30,316 nt of DNA, taken from positions 1 through 30,316 of the forward strand of contig JAEZJQ010000145.1 in assembly GCA_023436305.1 (NCBI GenBank). The letters are read 5' to 3'. The translations under genes were made by a program, and so were the position numbers. Shown here one piece after another: positions 1 through 7,954 of this stretch (positions within the stretch are counted from its first letter, which is position 1; every line of letters starts with the position of its first letter). Under the pieces are notes generated by a model. The model saw nothing but the letters and a program-made list of their open reading frames with translations. It made no database searches and was not told the DNA's origin. Origin of the DNA: Bacillota bacterium. GTDB lineage: Bacteria > Bacillota > UBA4882 > UBA8346.

Positions 1-34
1 AAGTCGTCTACTTTACGAGAGAATAAGCCACCAA

Positions 35-727
35 ATGCCCCAATCTGACCCTTTACCCTCATCCATCGCCATAGAATACGGCAAAATGGTTTCGGCCATC
101 TGCCGTAAAATGCTGCAAAACAATGAAACCGCTAATGACGCTGCCCAAGAGGTATGGTTAGAGGTGGTTAAGAGCTATGCTACATTTGATAGTCGTTCCA
201 AGATCTCTACTTGGATTTATACGATTACCTACCGTGTAGTCATGCGTTATGCGGCCAATGAACGCTTATATTCCACTCGCTTTTTGAAAACATACTTTCA
301 TGGCGAAGATCGTGAACCTCCGGTGGATATTGATTACGATCACAAGATTTGGGTCAAGGAGATGTGTGATAAATGTCTGACCGGGGTTTTGCATTGCCTG
401 GATAATGAAGCCCGAATCGCTTATATATTCAGGGATATTGCCCAAGTGTCCTACCCGGAGATTGCGGAAATTATCGATAAAGAGGAATTAACCGTACGAC
501 AGATCATCTCCCGTTCCCGGAGAAAACTCAAAAATTTTCTGAATAATGAGTGCCAATTATATAACCCCAAGGGCAGTTGCCAATGCCGGATGCGGAAAAT
601 GGCCCTGAAAGTCAATTTACCCGCCGAATATGAGAAGATCCGTACTTCCGTTAACCAAATTAATTTTTTCCGTAAGTCCGAACAAATCATGCCGGGGAAA
701 AATTATTGGGAGAAATTATATCGATAG
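35..727 (+). CDS. ECF-type RNA polymerase sigma factor with Cys-containing C-terminal tail
   Basis: The product would direct RNA polymerase to a specific promoter set. Residues about 15-75 look like sigma region 2: an acidic DAAQEVW helix, then SKISTWIYTITYRVVMRY. Residues about 118-170 look like region 4, with a helix-turn-helix around YPEIAEIIDKEELTVRQIISRSRRK. The roughly 60-residue tail is longer than in a minimal ECF factor and holds a CxC (C182, C184) plus C173, so metal binding or redox sensing is possible but not shown. The reading frame has no stop between the left window edge and the ATG at 35, and the SD there is weak, so the true start may lie just outside the window. No anti-sigma gene follows; the next gene is a small Cys-rich protein. 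The family is clear; the regulon is unknown. Confidence 0.85.
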   Translation: MPQSDPLPSSIAIEYGKMVSAICRKMLQNNETANDAAQEVWLEVVKSYATFDSRSKISTWIYTITYRVVMRYAANERLYSTRFLKTYFHGEDREPPVDIDYDHKIWVKEMCDKCLTGVLHCLDNEARIAYIFRDIAQVSYPEIAEIIDKEELTVRQIISRSRRKLKNFLNNECQLYNPKGSCQCRMRKMALKVNLPAEYEKIRTSVNQINFFRKSEQIMPGKNYWEKLYR

Positions 728-754
728 TTGTCACAAAAATTTTTATACCACCAC

Positions 755-787
755 TCATTTTATTGGAAACCCAAAATAATAAAATGA
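755..787 (+). promoter_or_regulatory. 10-bp perfect inverted repeat abutting the next gene's RBS
   Basis: TCATTTTATT (755-764) and its exact reverse complement AATAAAATGA (778-787) enclose a 13-nt loop. The right arm ends two bases before the tggagg Shine-Dalgarno (789-794) of the gene at 804. It could be an mRNA hairpin affecting translation or an operator. It is AT-rich, so chance is possible, and no U-run follows that would make it a terminator. Confidence 0.35.
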
Positions 788-803
788 CTGGAGGTTTTTT
801 TAA

Positions 804-1235
804 ATGGAGTTGGAAAAGAAACTCAAATCCCTGCAAATGATTTATGCCGGGATGTTGGCCGATGCGGTAAACCATTTCGGAAAGGCCGGGCTCTTGGAGG
901 AAGTTACCGCCGGGAAGCGCGAAATTCAACTATCAACAGGCAAGGCCAGCGCTCAAAGCATCGGTATCAATACACCCGAAGATGTGTTTACTGTTTTAGC
1001 AGATATTTTCGGATGTGCCGACTGGAAGGTTACAAGCGGGGAAAATGGGTTTGAGGTTGAAGCGACTCGTTGTATATTATGTGCTATGGCAAAGAAAATG
1101 AATGCCCCCAGCCCTTGCTACATTTATTGTCTCAATCCGATGGAGGGAATGGTGAAAGGGTTAAATCCAAAGTTACAATTTCAGGTGGTAGAGACCCTAT
1201 GGGACGGTGAAAGTTGCAGGGTAGAGGTTAAATAG
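804..1235 (+). CDS. Small Cys-rich protein, ATC-hydrolase-like
   Basis: A 143-residue cytoplasmic protein with no signal peptide or membrane helix. The C-terminal half carries C90, C93, C105, C109 and C138 in a layout (two Cys, then PxxC, then a final GESCRVEV strand) resembling the family named for L-2-amino-thiazoline-4-carboxylic acid hydrolase; that match is from memory of the family pattern. Family membership does not establish the reaction, and the clustered cysteines suggest metal or redox chemistry. The start is well supported: tggagg at 789-794 sits ahead of the ATG. The gene follows the sigma factor by 76 bp and ends before a terminator, so the two probably form one regulatory pair. 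Confidence 0.7.
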   Translation: MELEKKLKSLQMIYAGMLADAVNHFGKAGLLEEVTAGKREIQLSTGKASAQSIGINTPEDVFTVLADIFGCADWKVTSGENGFEVEATRCILCAMAKKMNAPSPCYIYCLNPMEGMVKGLNPKLQFQVVETLWDGESCRVEVK

Positions 1236-1300
1236 GGCCGCCACCACCGCTTTCCATCCCTATACCTTTGTTAATACCGGATGGATTCAATCGCTAAAAG

Positions 1301-1325
1301 CCGCCTTAGCAACGGGCGGTTTTTT
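1301..1325 (+). terminator. Rho-independent terminator
   Basis: CCGCC (1301-1305) pairs with GGCGG (1315-1319) across a 9-nt loop and is followed at once by six T residues (1320-1325). It closes the sigma factor/ATC-hydrolase-like unit. Confidence 0.75.
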
Positions 1326-1448
1326 GATTTGGCGGCGGGAAGTTTTTTTATAAAAGGCCACATTGGTTCATCACCAAGATAGTTCAATGATTGAAAGTTG
1401 AAGGTTGAAAAGCGATACGCCATACGGCAATTAATTTTTGGACTTTGC

Positions 1449-1469
1449 GTCTAAAAAGGGACTTTAGAC
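1449..1469 (+). promoter_or_regulatory. Operator-like 7-7-7 inverted repeat
   Basis: GTCTAAA (1449-1455) and TTTAGAC (1463-1469) are perfect reverse complements separated by 7 nt. They lie 3 bp upstream of the putative -35 at 1473, a typical place for an activator or repressor. A direct repeat ggacttt (1440-1446 and 1459-1465) overlaps it. No regulator in the window can be tied to the site. Confidence 0.4.
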
Positions 1470-1472
1470 CTC

Positions 1473-1500
1473 TTTACAATTGTCCAAAAGATGGTAAAAT
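1473..1500 (+). promoter_or_regulatory. Putative sigma-A promoter of the ABC/PKS operon
   Basis: -35 TTTACA (1473-1478), 16-nt spacer, -10 TAAAAT (1495-1500), about 55 bp upstream of the ATG at 1555. Both boxes differ from consensus at one position. There is no terminator between here and 7818, so it could drive 1555-7780. Confidence 0.55.
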
Positions 1501-1554
1501 ATATGATATGTCTACACAGCTTTATGAATATTATGAAAATATCAAGGAGATTCC

Positions 1555-2358
1555 ATGGCGGCATTCCTAGAGATTATCCGGATGCATTTTAAAGTCTTCA
1601 TTCAATACAAATGGACCTTTGTGTTGACGCTGATTATTCATCCGGTAATCCTGCTCATCAATGTCGCCCTTTTTACCAGCATCTACGCTTACAATCAGAC
1701 CCAATTCATCAAAGGTTACAGTCTTGATCAGATGATCTGGTATTTTACCGCGGTAAGTTTCATCAGTATTTTCGTTTGGAATTTCACCGATCAGCGAATA
1801 TCCAACCGGATATTAACCGGAGAACTGACCATCGATTTGCTCCGGCCGGTTTCCTTATTCCGGTTTGAGTTGGCCAATGCCATAGCCCTCAGAATTACCG
1901 GGATCTTTTTTGAATTCGTACCCGGTATTATCCTATACAGTCTGCTCTATTTCCCCCGGTTTCTTACGGTGGCCGCGTTTGTCAAATTTTTCATCCTGGC
2001 GGTCACGGCTTTCTTCATCTATTACTTGTTCAGCTTTTTGCTGGGACTTTCGGCGTTTATTATTAAAAGCAATACTGCCATCATCGACATTCGGGTGGCC
2101 GTTATGTCCATCATCGGCGGTTCAGTCATCCCGCTTGAGTTTTATCCCGGCTGGCTCAATGCCATCCTCGACTTCCTCCCGTTCAAGTATATATTTTACT
2201 GGCCGGTTCAGTTCTTTTTAAATAAGGAGGCAGTCCGCGATTTGGATAAATTTATGCTGATATTCCTCATCCAATGGCTTTGGATATTAATTTTCTATTG
2301 GGTCTGTAGATTTTTATGGAAAAAAGCCGTGAAGAAGTTCTGTGCGGTGGGGGGGTGA
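1555..2358 (+). CDS. ABC-2 type transporter permease, subunit 1
   Basis: A 267-residue integral membrane protein of the ABC-2 permease type (the ABC2_membrane_6-like group by sequence feel). It has about six hydrophobic segments, for example residues 20-45, 60-80, 120-160 and 215-255. The N-terminal amphipathic MHFKVFIQYK stretch and the internal ILTGELTIDLLRPVSL stretch resemble the cytoplasmic coupling region of this group. Start at ATG 1555 behind aaggag (1544-1549). It is followed after 3 bp by a second, divergent permease and then an ATPase, so the exporter is likely a permease heterodimer with an ATPase dimer. Role by context: export of, or self-resistance to, the cluster product; the substrate is not readable from sequence. 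Confidence 0.85.
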   Translation: MAAFLEIIRMHFKVFIQYKWTFVLTLIIHPVILLINVALFTSIYAYNQTQFIKGYSLDQMIWYFTAVSFISIFVWNFTDQRISNRILTGELTIDLLRPVSLFRFELANAIALRITGIFFEFVPGIILYSLLYFPRFLTVAAFVKFFILAVTAFFIYYLFSFLLGLSAFIIKSNTAIIDIRVAVMSIIGGSVIPLEFYPGWLNAILDFLPFKYIFYWPVQFFLNKEAVRDLDKFMLIFLIQWLWILIFYWVCRFLWKKAVKKFCAVGG

Positions 2359-2361
2359 ACC

Positions 2362-3156
2362 ATGAAAACCATCTTCCGCCTGATCGGTTTATTTTTCTGG
2401 AACAGCAAACTGCGGATCGCCCGGAGTATGGAATACCGTTTCAATTTTATCACCGGTACTCTGGTTTCATTATTTTTTTCCGGAATCGGGCCCATGGTTC
2501 AATACCTGATATTTACCCAAACCAGGGGGTATCCGGGCTGGACCATAAAGCAACTGATTTTATTCCAGGGTATGATGTTATTGTGGATGGGACTGAAGGA
2601 TACGGCCTTCGGTGATTTGAAGCAAAATATCATGGATATGGTTCAAAAAGGAGATTTTGACCGGCTGCTGCTGAAACCCTATCCGCCCATCGGCGTCATT
2701 CTGACTGGTGGTTTTAATTTTAGAAACTTCGGGACGATGGTGGCCGGGGTAACCGTTACGGTATTTGCCGCCGATGCGCTCCGGTTAACCCTGGGATGGG
2801 GACAAATCGGGCTGATCCTGTTATCATTGACATTCGGACTGCTTTTCAACATGGCCCTGGATATTTTGTTTTGCAGTATCATCGTTTTAATTATTCATTC
2901 AGGCCGGCTCAGTGAGTTCTTTGATAATTTGCTGAATTTTGCGCGGTATCCCGTGGAAATTTTTTCAAAAGGGATTCGAATCGCTTTTGTAACCTTCATT
3001 CCGTTTGCAATTTGGATCTATTTTCCGACGCAAGTCTTATTAAACCGGATTGACTGTAAGATATTGATCGCTTTTATCGTTTGCCTGGCGCTGTTTTGGT
3101 TTAGCCTGGCAATTTGGAATCGCTGTCTTAAAAAATATACGAGCGTAGGTGGATAA
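2362..3156 (+). CDS. ABC-2 type transporter permease, subunit 2
   Basis: A 264-residue membrane protein of the same ABC-2 group as its upstream neighbour, with the shared signature of an internal IMDMVQKGDFDRLLLKPYPP stretch matching the partner's LTGELTIDLLRPVS. Hydrophobic segments recur along the length and the C-terminus is helical. The start at 2362 lies 3 bp after the previous stop and is served by the purine run ggtggggggg just upstream. The stop (3154-3156) overlaps the nominal GTG start of the ATPase gene, so the three genes are translationally linked. Confidence 0.85.
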   Translation: MKTIFRLIGLFFWNSKLRIARSMEYRFNFITGTLVSLFFSGIGPMVQYLIFTQTRGYPGWTIKQLILFQGMMLLWMGLKDTAFGDLKQNIMDMVQKGDFDRLLLKPYPPIGVILTGGFNFRNFGTMVAGVTVTVFAADALRLTLGWGQIGLILLSLTFGLLFNMALDILFCSIIVLIIHSGRLSEFFDNLLNFARYPVEIFSKGIRIAFVTFIPFAIWIYFPTQVLLNRIDCKILIAFIVCLALFWFSLAIWNRCLKKYTSVGG

Positions 3157-4144
3157 GCCAGTGGATGAATCGATTATTGACGTCAGGGGATTGAAACAGG
3201 TATTCAAGGTTAGCCGAAGGGAAAAGACCGGTCTGTTTTCGTCTTTAAAATCATTGATAGCTCCCAAATATATCTATGTTGAAGCGGTGTCCGATATTGA
3301 CCTCACCGTCACCCGAGGGGAAATTCGCGGTTTGATCGGTCCCAACGGCGCTGGAAAATCAACCACCATTAAGATTCTTTCCGGTGTTCTTTACCCAACC
3401 GCCGGAGAAGTCCGGGTGATGGGTTACACTCCCTGGCTTGAACGGGATGAGTATCTCCGGAATATTGGAGTGGTATTTGGCCAAAAGACCCAATTGTGGT
3501 GGGATTTGCCACCCATTGACACTTTTTCGTTGAATCAGAAAATGTACCGGATACCTAAAACGGTTTTTCACGACAATCTGGAATATTTCAAGGATTTACT
3601 GGGGATTGGGGATGTGATCACCCGGCCCACCCGGCAGCTCTCTTTGGGTGAACGGATGAAGTGCGAACTGGTTTGCGCCATGCTCCATGAGCCGAAGCTG
3701 GTATTCCTGGATGAGCCCACCATCGGACTGGATCTGTTATCGAAAGATACCATCCGGCAATTTATCAAACAGACCAATCGCCAAAAGAACATTACCTTTA
3801 TTTTGACCACTCACGATCTGGCGGATATTGAAGATTTATGTGAAAATGTGACCATCATTAACAAGGGCGCCGTTGTCTATAACAGTACCCTCCACAAAAT
3901 AAAAACCTTGATTTCCAATAAAAAAATCGTGGAAATTAAGTTCACCAAACCGGTGACCCGTGAGATGCTGGCCGATTTCCAGGTGGCCGATTTTAACCCG
4001 CTGAGAGTGATCATTGAAATCAAACCGGAACAAACCGGGATTCAAACCGAATTGGCCAAGATTATCAGTTCTCTGCCGGTCCAGGATATTAACATTAACG
4101 ATATCAGTATTGAAGAAGTGATCAAACAGATATACCGCGCCTGA
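3149..4144 (+). CDS. ABC transporter ATP-binding protein (ABC-2 partner)
   Basis: Powers the two-permease exporter encoded immediately upstream. Numbered from the GTG at 3149: Walker A GPNGAGKST (64-72), signature LSLGE (164-168), Walker B LVFLDEP (184-190) and H-loop His222 in TTHD. The linker is a roughly 90-residue C-terminal extension, and the stretch WWDLPP after the Q-loop is typical of the DrrA/NatA-like group with this permease type. The start is uncertain. GTG 3149 gives 331 residues and overlaps the permease stop; GTG 3161 has a better-spaced aggtgg (3147-3152, 8 nt) and gives 327 residues. No terminator is visible in the 90 bp before the PKS gene, so it is probably co-transcribed with it. 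Confidence 0.88.
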   Translation: MDKPVDESIIDVRGLKQVFKVSRREKTGLFSSLKSLIAPKYIYVEAVSDIDLTVTRGEIRGLIGPNGAGKSTTIKILSGVLYPTAGEVRVMGYTPWLERDEYLRNIGVVFGQKTQLWWDLPPIDTFSLNQKMYRIPKTVFHDNLEYFKDLLGIGDVITRPTRQLSLGERMKCELVCAMLHEPKLVFLDEPTIGLDLLSKDTIRQFIKQTNRQKNITFILTTHDLADIEDLCENVTIINKGAVVYNSTLHKIKTLISNKKIVEIKFTKPVTREMLADFQVADFNPLRVIIEIKPEQTGIQTELAKIISSLPVQDININDISIEEVIKQIYRA

Positions 4145-4234
4145 AACATTGGAATTTTAGGTGTTGAACTGTCAGGGTACCCGCCAATGCAACGACTACT
4201 GAGGGAATTTCAGGGAACCATTAACGGAGGATGA

Positions 4235-6550
4235 ATGCAAGGCAAAAATAAGCATCAACCAGTATTTGATATGGATAACCAAAACCAAACTTCACCAGAC
4301 CCAAAGGCTGAGATAGCGATTATTGGAATCGCATGCCGGTTCCCGGGAGCGAAAAACCATGAAGAGTTTTGGGAAAATCTCACTCAAGGGAGAACCAGTA
4401 TCCGGATCATTCCGGAGGAACGTTGGGACTGGAGGGCTTATTGGGGTGATCCGCAAACCGGGACCAACAAAACGAACAGCAAATGGGGCGGATTTATTGA
4501 TGATGTGAAAGCTTTCGATCCGGATTTTTTTGAGATCCCCGGCCGGGAAGCGGAATTGATGGACCCCCAGCAACGAATGGCGCTGGAACTCTCCTGGTCC
4601 TGTTTTGAGGATGCGGGGATTTGTCCTTCTCAATTGTCCGGACAAAAGGTGGGGGTTTTTATCGGAGCCACCAATTTTGATTATAAGGAATTACAAGATC
4701 AAGAAGGTTGCCCCATCAAAGCGAATTATGCTTCAGGAAATTTCGCCTCGGTAATCACGGGCCGTATCTCTTATTTTTTTAATTTTAAGGGACCCAGTCT
4801 TTTTTTGGATACTGCCTGCTCCAGTTCGCTGAACGCGATTCATGCCGCCGTCCAATCCATCCAACAAGGAGAATGTGGTATGGCTTTAGCGGGTGGCGTC
4901 AATCTTTTGTTAACCCCCCGAAAATATATCGCTTTTGCAAAAATGAATCTGCTGTCTCCCACCGGCTCCAGTAAAACCTTTGATGAGGCCGCCGATGGCG
5001 TGGTTCGCGGTGAAGGAGCCGGTTTAATATTGTTAAAGCCGCTACAAAAAGCGCTTGCGGATGGAGATTCCATTTACGGTATTTTGAAAGGAAGCGCCAT
5101 AAATCATAATGGAAAGTGTTATACCATAAGTTACCCAAATCCGGAAGCGCAAGCGGAAGTTATTGGGGAAGCGCTGAAGCGCGCCGGGATTACATCGGAA
5201 AGCATCAGCTATATCGAAGCCCATGGAACCGGTACGCCCAAAGGGGATTCGCTGGAGTTTCAGGGATTGGTGAAAGCGTTTCAATGCAGTGCTTCACAAG
5301 CGGGAAAAGAACTCAAATCAGGCTATTGTGGTTTGGGAACGGGGAAACAAAATATCGGCCACCTGGAATCCGCCGCCGGTATCGCCGGTGTAATCAAAGT
5401 TTTGCTGTCCATGAAGCACCGGCGGATACCCGGACTGCCATATTTCCAACAGTTGAATCCCAATATTTCGATCCGGAACAGCCCCTTTTACATTACCCAC
5501 CGGTTACAAGAGTGGGAACCTTTGGAGGATGAGGATCATCAAGTTCTGCCCCGGAGGGCGGGAGTGAGCGCTTTTGGATTTGGCGGCACCAATGCGCATG
5601 TGGTCATCGAAGAAGCGCCTGCGATTACCAAAGTTCCCAACCGGCAATTACCGGCTTATTTAATTTGTTTATCGGCAAAAACAGAAACCGCCCTGCTTCA
5701 AAAGAAACGGGACTTAGCGCTTTGGCTGGAAAGGGAAAGGCTGGAAAAGAATCTCTTGGATATAAGCGCTACTTTGCTTTTGGGCAGGGAACATTTTAAA
5801 ATAAGAGCCGCATATGTAGTCGGTGGTTTTGAAGAACTCCAAAGAAAGCTCGAGGAAGCCCCGGCGCAAGACGAAACGGAAAGGCGGCTCATGGAAAACA
5901 ACCTGGTACAACGAAGCCATTTTCAACCGGTTCCTGAAAAGTATGAACCGGAGGCTTTCCAGGAGGGTTTCAAGGAGACAGCAGTAAGCACGGAAATAAG
6001 AAAACAGGAATATAGCAATAAATTAAAGACTCTGGCGGAATTGTATGTCCGGGGGTATGATCCGGATTGGAATGCCATACTCGCCGGTATCAAGACATTT
6101 CGCGTCAATCTCCCGGCCTATCCCTTCGCTGGGAGGCCATATTGGATACCGGAATTCCATTGGATTCCAAAACACGATTGGGCGGTTGAAACCGGCAATG
6201 ACTCATGCGATTCGAGTCAGGGATATTATTTTAGTGAAAAATCTCCCGCTACACCATCATCTGAACCGGAAGCGCTTTTTACCGGAAAGGTTAAAAATGA
6301 ATTCCCTATATCTGCCACGGAGATGGAAGAAAAGGTGGCGGAGATTTGGAGAACCGAACTGGGTCTCCAAGAAATTCAGCGCCGTGATAATCTTCAAAAC
6401 CTGGGTGTAAATTCGATTAATTATGTGAAAATTGTGAATGCCATCGAAAAAGTTTTCGGTTTCGAATTTGATGATGAAAAATTATTCCCGAAATGCTTTG
6501 AAACATTGGCGAACGTTATGGATTACGTTGCTGAAAAAATAAGAAAGTAA
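4235..6550 (+). CDS. Trans-AT-type polyketide synthase, KS-ACP minimal module
   Basis: A 771-residue protein that extends an acyl chain by decarboxylative condensation. The ketosynthase spans about 27-465 with the full triad: Cys195 in DTACSSS, His330 in HGTGT and His376 in GHLES. A post-KS linker follows and ends in the familiar NLPAYPFAGRPYW motif (about 625-645). A carrier domain occupies about 690-770 with Ser727 in LGVNSI as the phosphopantetheine site. There is no acyltransferase, KR, DH or MT domain, so extender loading must come in trans, presumably from the malonyltransferase at 22458. Start ATG 4235 lies 4 nt after cggagg, which is tight; the next in-frame ATG (4271) has no SD. The gene sits between the ABC exporter and a BtrH-like gene. 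Confidence 0.92.
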   Translation: MQGKNKHQPVFDMDNQNQTSPDPKAEIAIIGIACRFPGAKNHEEFWENLTQGRTSIRIIPEERWDWRAYWGDPQTGTNKTNSKWGGFIDDVKAFDPDFFEIPGREAELMDPQQRMALELSWSCFEDAGICPSQLSGQKVGVFIGATNFDYKELQDQEGCPIKANYASGNFASVITGRISYFFNFKGPSLFLDTACSSSLNAIHAAVQSIQQGECGMALAGGVNLLLTPRKYIAFAKMNLLSPTGSSKTFDEAADGVVRGEGAGLILLKPLQKALADGDSIYGILKGSAINHNGKCYTISYPNPEAQAEVIGEALKRAGITSESISYIEAHGTGTPKGDSLEFQGLVKAFQCSASQAGKELKSGYCGLGTGKQNIGHLESAAGIAGVIKVLLSMKHRRIPGLPYFQQLNPNISIRNSPFYITHRLQEWEPLEDEDHQVLPRRAGVSAFGFGGTNAHVVIEEAPAITKVPNRQLPAYLICLSAKTETALLQKKRDLALWLERERLEKNLLDISATLLLGREHFKIRAAYVVGGFEELQRKLEEAPAQDETERRLMENNLVQRSHFQPVPEKYEPEAFQEGFKETAVSTEIRKQEYSNKLKTLAELYVRGYDPDWNAILAGIKTFRVNLPAYPFAGRPYWIPEFHWIPKHDWAVETGNDSCDSSQGYYFSEKSPATPSSEPEALFTGKVKNEFPISATEMEEKVAEIWRTELGLQEIQRRDNLQNLGVNSINYVKIVNAIEKVFGFEFDDEKLFPKCFETLANVMDYVAEKIRK

Positions 6551-6586
6551 GTTGTTTCGACAATAAAAAAAGGAATTAGGGTTAAG

Positions 6587-7780
6587 ATGGAGATAAACAG
6601 TATCTTGGATCCGAGAAATATCATTACCGGAGTGGAAGAGAAAACTCGGAAAGTACTTCCGATTTTTTTTCCTCCGTTAATTCATGCCTATTTAAATTAT
6701 TCTCATCAATTGTCCATCATTTTGGCATACCCGGAAACCTATGACTGGTTTTTCAGCAATTATATTCAAATTTGCAGTTCGTTTTTAGAAAATAACTATA
6801 TGGTGATTCATTTTTTGCCCACCGACAGAGAGGCCATTGAAAATCAGCTCTATCTGGATGTGAGCCGTGTGAATGAAGACTTGGTTGAGGTTGGCAATGA
6901 TATTGTCGAAAAAGTAATCAGTTGGCTGGATAAAAATTATTACGTGGGGGTTTGTTTGTTAGAATCGGAGATACCGGGCACTATTCTTCATAAAATCGGG
7001 CTTCACCATCCTCATACCCAATTTTTATTCGGTTATGATCGAACCCAAAAACACTTCAATTCCATTAATTTCGACAGTGAACATAACTTTGCGATGATCA
7101 ATATTGGCTTTGATACCTTACATAAAGCTTTTTTCTCTCCCGTAAAACAAAAGTTGTTTGCCGAAGAGTACCAACAATGGAAAAATGTCCGCTACCCGAT
7201 AACCTTGTTTAAGTTTATGGGAGAATGCGGTTATCGGTTTGATATAAAAGACATCATTTTACAACTTCAGGAGTATTGTTCGGGAATTGCTCCGGATCTT
7301 AAATACCGAAGCTGGTGTGTATGTGAAGATCATAATTATATTCGGGATAAAGATACCCGGTGGGGCATTCGGGTTAATGATAACTTAGGTGAATACTTTG
7401 TGCGTATTGTCAAAAATATGCGAAAACAGCGGATGAATGACCCAATGGATAAATTAAACCGGGAATTCATTCCTTTTCATGGATTCTGGGAACACAAAAA
7501 AATAATGACCGCCAGAATTGCATTTTTACAAAATAAAGGCTTTTTGGATCCGTTTAAGAAATTCCCGGAACAGTATTATCAAGTGGAACATAAGGCCAAT
7601 ATCTTGCGGATTATAGTTTTAAAATATATGATGAAAGTCAATGATTCTTCCGGCCACGACGATGTGGCCCGGGAGCAAGAAGATCGTCATCTGATACAAA
7701 AAGTGTGGAGCCAATTGAACGAATCACAGCAACTGGAAAAGGCTATTTTAGAGCGTATTGTGAATGAGCTTATAAAATGA
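6587..7780 (+). CDS. BtrH N-terminal-domain-like protein of NRPS/PKS clusters
   Basis: A 397-residue soluble protein. The N-terminal half carries the pattern I associate with BtrH-like proteins in biosynthetic clusters: an early FPP-HAYLNYSHQLSIIL stretch, SNYIQIC, and a central LHHPHTQFLFGYDRTQKHF motif followed by a short NFD segment. BtrH of butirosin moves an acyl side chain from a carrier protein onto an amine acceptor; here that is only an analogy. The C-terminal half is helical and charged without a motif I recognise. The gene starts 36 bp after the KS-ACP stop, has a loosely spaced aaagga (6569-6574), and ends before a strong terminator, so it is the last gene of its operon. Family call moderate; function unknown. 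Confidence 0.55.
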   Translation: MEINSILDPRNIITGVEEKTRKVLPIFFPPLIHAYLNYSHQLSIILAYPETYDWFFSNYIQICSSFLENNYMVIHFLPTDREAIENQLYLDVSRVNEDLVEVGNDIVEKVISWLDKNYYVGVCLLESEIPGTILHKIGLHHPHTQFLFGYDRTQKHFNSINFDSEHNFAMINIGFDTLHKAFFSPVKQKLFAEEYQQWKNVRYPITLFKFMGECGYRFDIKDIILQLQEYCSGIAPDLKYRSWCVCEDHNYIRDKDTRWGIRVNDNLGEYFVRIVKNMRKQRMNDPMDKLNREFIPFHGFWEHKKIMTARIAFLQNKGFLDPFKKFPEQYYQVEHKANILRIIVLKYMMKVNDSSGHDDVAREQEDRHLIQKVWSQLNESQQLEKAILERIVNELIK

Positions 7781-7817
7781 AATGAATTGTAAACTAATTT
7801 GATTATTCTAATGTTGC

Positions 7818-7870
7818 AACGGTCATGCTTAGGATATGACATTTGTCATATTCACAAAATGACCGTTTTT
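7818..7870 (+). terminator. Bipartite hairpin terminator
   Basis: Outer stem AACGGTCAT (7818-7826) / ATGACCGTT (7859-7867), then a symmetric 5x5 internal loop, then an inner 10-bp stem GGATATGACA (7832-7841) / TGTCATATTC (7844-7853) with one G-U pair. Five T residues follow the outer stem (7866-7870). It separates the KS-ACP/BtrH-like unit from the thioesterase. Confidence 0.75.
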
Positions 7871-7873
7871 ATG

Positions 7874-7902
7874 ATGCAATTCAAAAAAACACAGTATATA
7901 AT
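7874..7902 (+). promoter_or_regulatory. Possible promoter of the first thioesterase gene
   Basis: A perfect -10 TATAAT (7897-7902) lies just after the terminator. At 17-nt spacing the -35 would be atgcaa (7874-7879), a poor match. Expression from here makes sense because the terminator cuts off upstream transcription. The -35 is the weak point. Confidence 0.4.
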
Positions 7903-7954
7903 AAGAATAAATACCGATAATTGGGAAGTTAATATTTGGGAAGGAAAGTAACTG

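Larger units (their letters stand above)
1236..1554. other. Intergenic region with terminator, dyad and promoter
   Basis: 319 bp without a convincing gene. It holds the terminator at 1301-1325, an operator-like dyad at 1449-1469, a promoter at 1473-1500, and an aaggag Shine-Dalgarno at 1544-1549 for the ABC exporter operon. I see nothing else in 1326-1438. Confidence 0.6.
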
